Below, in pieces: positions 19,201 through 25,794 of a stretch of DNA of 25,794 nt. A program made the position numbers and the translations under genes. The notes below the pieces were generated by a model. That model was not told where the DNA came from, searched no databases, and saw only the letters and a program-made list of their open reading frames with translations. Source of the stretch: Spirogloea muscicola. Taxonomy: Eukaryota; Streptophyta; Zygnematophyceae; Spirogloeales; Spirogloeaceae. The first letter of the stretch is position 1, and the number at the start of each line of letters is the position of its first letter. The stretch covers positions 151,685 to 177,478 of the forward strand of contig WELB01000080.1 in the NCBI GenBank assembly GCA_009602725.1. Reading direction: 5' to 3'.

Positions 19201-21271
19201 TCAGCATGACCATTAAACTGACACTATGCTCTTCATAAAGCAAGCTACTGAATGCATCTCCACTGCCAAGTTTTGACAGATAGAGCACCCTCCTAGCGTT
19301 TTGTCACACACCCCTTGCATCTGAGCCACTGTGTAGGATCGTGGTTGTGGAAAGCTGCTTTCTGTCACAAAGCCCTCTCCCCTGACCAAGGGGCCACAAG
19401 TCACTGGGCCTGCTCCAAGGTCTATCCAGACATACCGCCCCTGCCAACACCAGATAGCAAGCAAATTATCAGTGAAGAGCCGTGGATTCAGGGGATCACG
19501 TATTTGCCACCTGTGAGGAGTACAACGAGTGTGTAGAGGTCCACATATCACGGCCTAGCCAAAAAATGTCATAGGTCAACAAAAAGTTCGTGCGGCTGAG
19601 CAAAAGAGTCACGAAGCTGACCCTGCCAGTTGAAAGTGGGCCTGGACAGTAAGTGTGCCTCAGCTTGGCATTCCGCTGCGTGCTATGATATGCATACTTT
19701 GCTGGCATCTCACGCAGGTGGATGATATACAAATTGTAGTTGCCCACAGCCCGATCAAATTCCGGCAAATGCTTATCTAAAACAACTGATGGCAATGACA
19801 GCAGGCCATCGTCATCTGTTCTGTTTGAGATGTTGACCTGTGGATTGCAAAGTATATGAGTCGGCTAGACTCACAAATGCAGAGAGACTATCTGCAAAGA
19901 CAACGCATGCAAGAAGACCTAGCTGAACAACGCAGCCGCTTGATGTGATACTGTGCATCTTCTTGTTCTGCTCATTGAAGAAGTGTGCAAGACAGGCCAG
20001 GCCACGTCTGTAAGAAATGATTTACTTAAAATTGCCTACACTGACTGGCACAAATCTGCTGAGCGCTGCAAGTAAGGCAGGCAAGCTAAGAACGTCATGC
20101 TACCTGCGATACATATTGCACTGCCTCTCTGGCGCTTAAGCGCACTGCCAGTGGTGGTTGGACTGCGCAGATTCTATACTGCAAGTTACATACATGAGCC
20201 TGCAGCACTTACCAAGTCAATGTGAATCTTCAAAGCATCAGCAAGAGTGATAGCCAGCTGCTTGGGTGCCTTCTCGACGCTGTACATGAGCTTGAGGCGG
20301 AGAGGTAGGGAATGAGACTGCGCACGAGCCAGCAAGGTCCTGTCAGTGCACCGCGCGTGCGCAGGAGCAAGGCCGTCGGTCAAAGCGAGTCAGAGCAATT
20401 TGGGCAAACTTTGGCTGAACGTTACTTGGTACTGAATATGTCTGTGACGCGCTGTGACAAATTACAGTGATGCTCGTTACGTTAGCACCTTGCAAGCAAG
20501 TCAACATGCCAAGGCTGCCCTAAGCTTGCACGATTGGCAGGGCGCAACACGTGACTGCAGGAAGCTAAAAGTGTCTGAGCCCTTGATGCCCAGGTCCCAA
20601 GAATGGGATAAAGTGTGGAAAGACTTACCTCGCCATGCACAACATTAACCCGCAGCTGCTTGTTCAGCGCATCCAGATACTTCATGAGGTCGCTCTGATA
20701 AGAAGTCCGAGAGAGACAGCAGACGAGCAGTCAGAGCGAGCTGTAGGACGTGCAAGAGGGCCACAAACGAGTGACGCCGCGGGAACTGGGCTATGCCCGA
20801 AACAAAGACTGACGGCTACTATCGCTCTATCTGGAGCTGCCTTGTGATTAAGGACACGTAATCAATGCTATTATCCATCACTGGCGGCGCACGATCAACG
20901 ACGGCCCGGCGCAGCCTCACCTCCTTGAGGCGGACGTCGTCCCCAAACTCGTTGTCGAAGCCGACGAGCTTGACGTCCACGGCAATGGCGACCTCGAGGT
21001 TTAGGAGGCTGCGCAGCTTGGCGTCCGCGCCGACGTGCGCGGGGTGCGACCACCGAGCCTTCTCGCGCTCCGACAGCACGCCGAAGCTGTCCTCCGCCCC
21101 AAGGGGGTCGCGCTCTGCCGTGAAGAGGAGCGACGCCGGCGAGAGCGCGCCGCCGCCGCCGCCACCGCCGCCGTTGCCGCCGCCGGCAGCCGCCAGGCCG
21201 CGCAGGCTGGCCGCCATTGCCAGAACAGCCAGCAGCGCCGGGAGCCCCGACGACGCACGGCCGCTCGCCAT
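16285..21271 (-). CDS. Type I membrane protein of the plant At3g28720-like family
   Basis: From memory, the sequence resembles Arabidopsis At3g28720, and more distantly At5g58100, which is linked to pollen exine; the molecular function is unknown to me. Exons that join in frame: 21271-20858, 20694-20629, 20317-20213, 20178-20104, then an unresolved piece within 19838-20016, 19837-19622, 19440-19312, 19034-18849, 18690-18568, an exon starting at 18535 whose donor is unclear, 18386-18278, 18059-17935, 17788-17721, 17561-17469, 17351-17156, 16861-16634 and 16398-16285 (TGA). About 800 residues. The N-terminus has a signal peptide (ALLAVLAMAASLRGLAAA) and a Gly-rich run. Conserved blocks are GRYVWIDLGAGPVTCGPL, RVIPVFLFDFDGDYPLLLD, AVAFDDMVIAVRT, ILQSGWGVSPT, YRWALGQTPFSPIGDLSSL and YFYLRSVRHDLDALH. 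The C-terminus is one membrane helix followed by WLRRDRIFRIKRKRF, suggesting secretory-pathway localisation with a short basic cytosolic tail. Confidence 0.8.
21149..21186. repeat. CCG trinucleotide tract in first exon of the membrane-protein gene
   Basis: The CCG-rich run encodes the polyglycine segment just after the signal peptide on the minus strand. It is one of the gene-5'-end trinucleotide tracts of this window. Confidence 0.75.
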
Positions 21272-22735
21272 CGCCGCCGCAAGTGCTTCAACCTCCGCCC
21301 CGTCTTCAGCCCCCACGGCCGCGCCGGAGCATTGCCGGGACCGCCGCCGCCGCCGCAGTCCAAGCCATGGCCGCCGCCGCCGCTGCCGTCGCGTGCCGCG
21401 GTCGCCGAGGCGCGGGGCGCCGAGTTGGCTGGCGGCCAAGCCGCCTCCGCCGTCGCTGCAGGGGAGCTTTGAATGGGGGGTTTTAGCGCAAGCGGGGGAC
21501 TGGGGAGACGCTGCAGCAGGCGTGTTGGCTTTCGGCGTGTTAGCTTGTTCTGGCCTCCCTCTCGTTAGCAGCGCACCGCGCGCCATTTCTTTCTGTGCAA
21601 TCCTACCTGTTCCTTGCTGTCGACATTACTGCAGGGGGAGGTCGTCAACTTCCAAAAAGGTGACAACAGTCTGGCTTCTCTATGCCAGATGTTAACATGC
21701 TTGAGCAGGCGTGCACTTGGATGCAGCAGCTGGCCATGCTCAAGTAGTCATTGCAAGCGCCCCAGGCAAATTGCAGCCTTCTTGATGTCTCCATGAGGCT
21801 CCATCCATTCTCTGAGGTCCCTCCACTTGTCACAGTGACTAAATCGGCTGAGTGGAGCTGAATGAAAGTAGCAAGAGCATCTCGAGTGGGCCCAGAGTGC
21901 GCATGCTGAGTGTGGGGAGGGCATCATGGAACTCACTAGCGATACTTCTCGTCTTCTATTGCCTGCCATCTTATGAAGCCGCAGGCATCAGGTTCTACTT
22001 TTTCACAGTGCTATGCAGGGACAGAGGCAACTACAGCGACTTGGAGAAGCGCGTCAAGAAAAGCATTGCATTGCGACCAGGGGAAGGCGGTTCCGAGGGG
22101 CCGCGGGGGGGTTTTGGGGCGCGACGGGGGTGCCGTGGACACTAAAAGAATGACAACATACAGCAGGGACCCTCAAGTGTGGGCTAAGTTCTGCATCCTG
22201 TGTCCCCACAGGTCAGAATAACAATGACAGTCTGGACCTAACATCTAACTGTCCTATGGCTGATTTTCATTGCAGCCGACGAGCATCTGTGCCCTTGCAG
22301 CAAGGCAGAGTGACAAATAAAGCGGACAGACAGGCAGGATGCTCAATGAGCAAGCATCGACCTGGACACAACATTTCTACGACTTGACGACCCACCGTGC
22401 ATCAAGCGCAACAACTGGTCCACTCAAGGCACTGTCGACAAGAAAGGCAGCAAGCATGGTTCAAAATGACATACAGCATGCTCGCCACTAAAGAGGGCTG
22501 TGCTTGGGCAGCTAATCTCCGCACGCCTGCCGGGGCTAGTGATGCAATCAGCTGATGGAATAGCTGCTAAAACCCACCTGCAGCGACAAAGCAGATGTAC
22601 GAGTATCATGTACCTGGCAACCAACGTGTTCACATCAAGGATGTGACAACATGGGAGGTGACACTGGTCCCACCAATGCAAGACACTGTTGTCCTCAGCT
22701 GCTTTGATCACTGATAACATGTTCAATGCCTCACC
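21272..22735. other. Intergenic region between membrane-protein and importin genes
   Basis: 21272-21600 is GC-rich and probably holds the promoter and 5' untranslated region of the membrane-protein gene. The frame stays open upstream of the chosen ATG, so a longer N-terminus is possible, but the signal peptide favours 21271. 21600-22735 is more AT-rich. It has no recognisable gene or repeat and includes the 3' flank of importin alpha. No TTACA was seen in 22381-22735. Confidence 0.4.
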
Positions 22736-25723
22736 TCAACCAAAGTTGAAACCTCCCGATGGCATCATTGACTGGCTCTCTCCAAAGGCATATGTCTGAT
22801 GTCCAGGATCCATTGCTGGAGCAAGAGACTGGTCCTCTTCCACATCAAGGTCAAAGTACGCCTCCAGAATCTTCATAGCTTTCTCATAGATGTCGTTGTT
22901 ATTGTGAGTCTGCAAATTCTCAATCTTCTCCAGGCCCTCTGCTTCGTCAATGTACTGTGCATAGAGGTTGATGCCACCTGTGTGGCCAAGCTCTTTTTCT
23001 GCCTCTCCAACCTTCAGGATGTTCTCAAGGCCTTCCAATGCCACTGTCACTATTCTTGCATCAGGGCAAATGAGGAGGTCACAGAGAGGCTTGATGCAGC
23101 CCTGGCTGACAAGATATCTGCAACCAGGAGCCACAACAACGTGAGATCGAGCATCGAAAACTTGCACAGCTCTTTTTCAGCGAAACTTGACGCATGGTGT
23201 GGCATACGCTCAATGAAGCGCTTTGTCTCACTTGATCTGCTCATACGTTCCACCAGATGTGGCATTTGAGATGGCCCACGCAGCCTCCTTCTTGATGTCA
23301 AACTCGGCGTTCGCAAGAAGCGAAACCAAGGGAGGAATGATGTTTGCGTCTATCACAGCCTATGAAATTGACAATAGGAAGTTTTGGTTAACAGCACTAC
23401 AGCACACCCAACTGGACATGTCCTAAACAGACAATTTCCCTGCAATCATTGCCTGGGGTCAATGGGGCTCTCAGCTTACGTTTCAACATTGCTCGCTCGC
23501 TCAGCTTATTATGCAGGTGAGGCGCCTGCTACTGGGTACCTCACCTGGATCTGCTCCTTGTTTCCAGCTGTGATGTTGGAAATGGTCCAGCAAGCTTCCT
23601 TCTTGATGCTCTTCTTATGATTGTGCGTGAGGAGTGCCAGTAAGCAGGGCAACGCTCCGTTATTGATTATGATCTGCACCGCGATTGCAGAAATAGTAAC
23701 CAAAGAGCTGCATGTCAAGCAAATGACCCTTTGGATCCTCACAGCAATCACCTGTGACAAAAATAAGTCACAACTTGCAACTTTGGCTCCCAAGCAAGCT
23801 TCTGAGATTGATGCGTATACAGCAGAGATCCAACAGACACCTATGAAACCAAAGTAAGAACTGCCTCCACATATGCAGCCTTTCAGACTCTTGTGACAAG
23901 ACGTTGTTGCTTAAGAGAAGCATTCTTACCTGTGTCTGCACGTCATCGCCTGTCACAATGTTGCCGACTGTACGCAGTGCTGGGATGAGTACTGATGGTG
24001 ATGGGTGTCTGGTTTAAAGTGGAGAAGACAGAAGAGTGTCAGGGTGCTATGTCACTAAGTCATTGAAGCATTGACAAGGAAGATGAGGGCTGAAGCGATT
24101 GTGATATAGTGGGGCCTAGAAGACACTCACAGCAGCAACTCGACCAGCCGCCTGCAAACATTCGCCTCAATAACGGCCTGGATCTTGTCATTGGTCCCAT
24201 CCGAGAGGTACGACAAGGCCCAGCAGGCGTCTGTCAAAACCTCCTCATCTGTGGAGTGGATGAGCCTCTCAAGTGCTGGAAGCGCTGGCTTGGACTGCAG
24301 CACCATCAGCCAGAAAAAGGGATATGGCTCAGTAATCTACGCATTCTTGCCAGATGCACAGTATCATGTCAGCTTAGACTTGTCCCCCTCATGCTCTCAC
24401 CTGCTCAAATGGAGGTTGAGGCTTTCCTCGGCAAAAGTTGGAGAGAGTCCATGTGGCATTTCTCAGCATTGACAGCTTGGAATTCTCATTGAGCTGGGCC
24501 AACAACGGCATCAGTGCTCCATTGCTAAGGACCAGGTCTCTGCACTTTGGGGAGTCGCCTGCTATGTTACCAAGCGCCCAGACGGCCTGATAAAGCACAC
24601 AAGAATGACAAGAATAAGCGATTACTGCCAAAGTAGGCAGAGCGAAAGCCTACACATATAGTGGAATTAAGCCAAGCGTATATCAAACAATCCTGTAGGC
24701 CGTCATCGCCTGGAAAATACATCTACCTGCTCTCGAACATCATCACTTGGAGATGACAGGAGTTGGACGAATATGGGAACTGCTCCATGGTCGATGACCA
24801 CTCTGGTGTGCTCGGATGTCCCTGAAGCGATATTCGTCAACGCCCACGCAGCTTCAAACTGCCATGCCAAGTGCATGTTCAGCACCTGCTTAGATCAATC
24901 GAAGCCTGGATCCATCGACCAGTCAGCTGCCTTCGTGATTGACATGGTGATCCCCCATGTGGTAATCATGAATGCAGGACCGCAGAGGCGCAGTGGCGTG
25001 TTCAGTTTAATTGCTGCTCTAGAGAGGTCGCAGGGGTCAGTAGCGGAAGGACCTGCAGTTGGGGGAAGTCCGATTTGATGAGAAACTGGACAAAACGAGG
25101 TACCACCTCGGCCTTGATGACCTCCTCTATCGGAGGGCTTCGCTCTGCAACACAGATTGCCACGTTGCTCAACGACACAGCGCAGCTCGGCCTGGCTCTC
25201 GGGATCACCCAAAGAGCACCATGGACTGCACAGCAGTGACTCTGATGAGAGATTCAGGGCCTTGCCTATGGAGAGCAGCTTCCTAAATTGGGTGGTGGCC
25301 TCGAGCTGCATCTGGGGGTCATCCGAGCGCACGCCCTGCACCATGGCCGGTAGGCTCTCCAACTGCACAAGGCGGCAGTCGGCACCGGAAGCAAGTCAAA
25401 CGTCTAGCCGCCGCACGTTGTATACGATGCAAGCTGGCCAGTCGACGGAGTCTGGCGAGGCCGGGGCCGGCTGCGATGCGAGGCGTCGAAGGCCTCCGCT
25501 GCAGCGCACACACCTTCTTCTCAACGGTGGCAGCGGGTGTCTTGAGGACGTCGAGCTGCGCCTGCATGCCCTCCCGCCGCTTCTTCAGCAGGCTCTCCTC
25601 GCGCTTGCTCTTCCGAATCTCCACCATGTTGTCCTCGCGCTTCCGGCGCGCCTCGTCGGCGTCCACCGCCTGCTTGTAGTGCTTCTTGCGGGCCTCCGTC
25701 CGGGCGCTCGGCCGGAGCGACAT
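22736..25723 (-). CDS. Importin subunit alpha (karyopherin alpha)
   Basis: Importin alpha binds classical nuclear localisation signals and links cargo to importin beta for nuclear import. Ten exons join in frame: 25723-25514, 25362-25266, 25144-25053, 24858-24727, 24586-24401, 24294-24131, 24008-23930, 23673-23545, 23359-23232 and 23117-22736 (TGA), 532 residues, the usual plant length. Residues 1 to about 60 are the importin-beta-binding domain ([20 protein letters not shown], then [14 protein letters not shown]). Armadillo repeats follow with the NLS-binding Trp/Asn ladder: [84 protein letters not shown] and [12 protein letters not shown]. The acidic C-terminal region ends in GGFNFG, as in plant homologues. 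The intron 25145-25265 has a GC donor (ATAG|GCAAGG), required to restore [11 protein letters not shown]. The gene appears intact and functional. Confidence 0.96.
25145..25265 (-). other. GC-AG intron of the importin alpha gene
   Basis: The exon ends ...TCC ATA G and the intron begins GCAAGG; the acceptor is TGTTGCAG. Only this join gives the conserved Ile-Glu-Arg-Ser-Pro-Pro reading across the junction. The donor has the strong AG|GCAAG consensus known for U2-type GC-AG introns. Confidence 0.85.
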
Positions 25724-25757
25724 GGCGGCGGCGGCGGCGCCGGCGGCTGCGGCGGCC
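25724..25757. repeat. CGG tract immediately upstream of the importin alpha start
   Basis: A run of CGG units, slightly interrupted, directly abuts the ATG on the 5' side and therefore lies in the 5' untranslated region of importin alpha. Confidence 0.75.
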
Positions 25758-25794
25758 CGGCGGCCCTAAGCCCTGCGCCTGCGGGCCAGCGCCG

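Noticed and set aside
20865-21695. Long plus-strand reading frame of 276 codons
   Set aside because: It is the antisense shadow of the GC-rich first exon of the membrane-protein gene and has low-complexity Ser/Ala/Arg composition.

Overview
The window looks like nuclear DNA of a photosynthetic eukaryote, most likely a green alga. It carries a plastid-type geranylgeranyl reductase, a plastid-type acyl carrier protein, a plant-type importin alpha and a plant-type membrane protein. All four genes are cut by many introns of roughly 120-300 nt, and there are CGG-rich 5' ends and degenerate LINE-type retroelements. No prokaryotic operon, CRISPR array, rRNA or tRNA was recognised. Species-level placement is not possible from the sequence alone.

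Layout. 1-2625 is a repeat island: a reverse-transcriptase fragment on the minus strand, joined head-to-head to a plus-strand LINE C-terminus, then several truncated LINE 3' ends and short GGGCTGG hairpin repeats. 2626-4936 has no recognisable gene, only coding-like debris. 4937-8282 (minus) is geranylgeranyl reductase (CHLP): ten exons are solved and a first exon is inferred. 8374-10930 is a second repeat island and includes the longest LINE copy. 11819-12860 (minus) is a four-exon plastid acyl carrier protein precursor. 13451-15240 is a third repeat island: a LINE tail, an N plus 110 A residues that look like an assembly artefact, a CGG tract, a 418-bp MITE with PIF/Harbinger-like ends, and a cluster of GGGCTGG repeats. 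15427-16097 holds unidentified coding remnants. 16285-21271 (minus) is a many-exon gene for a type I membrane protein resembling Arabidopsis At3g28720. 22736-25723 (minus) is a ten-exon importin alpha of 532 residues, complete, with one GC-AG intron.

All four genes lie on the minus strand but are separated by 1.5-4 kb, each with its own promoter region, so this is not an operon. CHLP (chlorophyll phytyl chain, tocopherol) and ACP (fatty-acid synthesis) both act in the plastid. Importin alpha and the membrane protein serve unrelated housekeeping roles. I see no new defence or biosynthetic system. The most interesting material is the LINE lineage, its dispersed hairpin repeats, and the CGG tracts at every gene 5' end.
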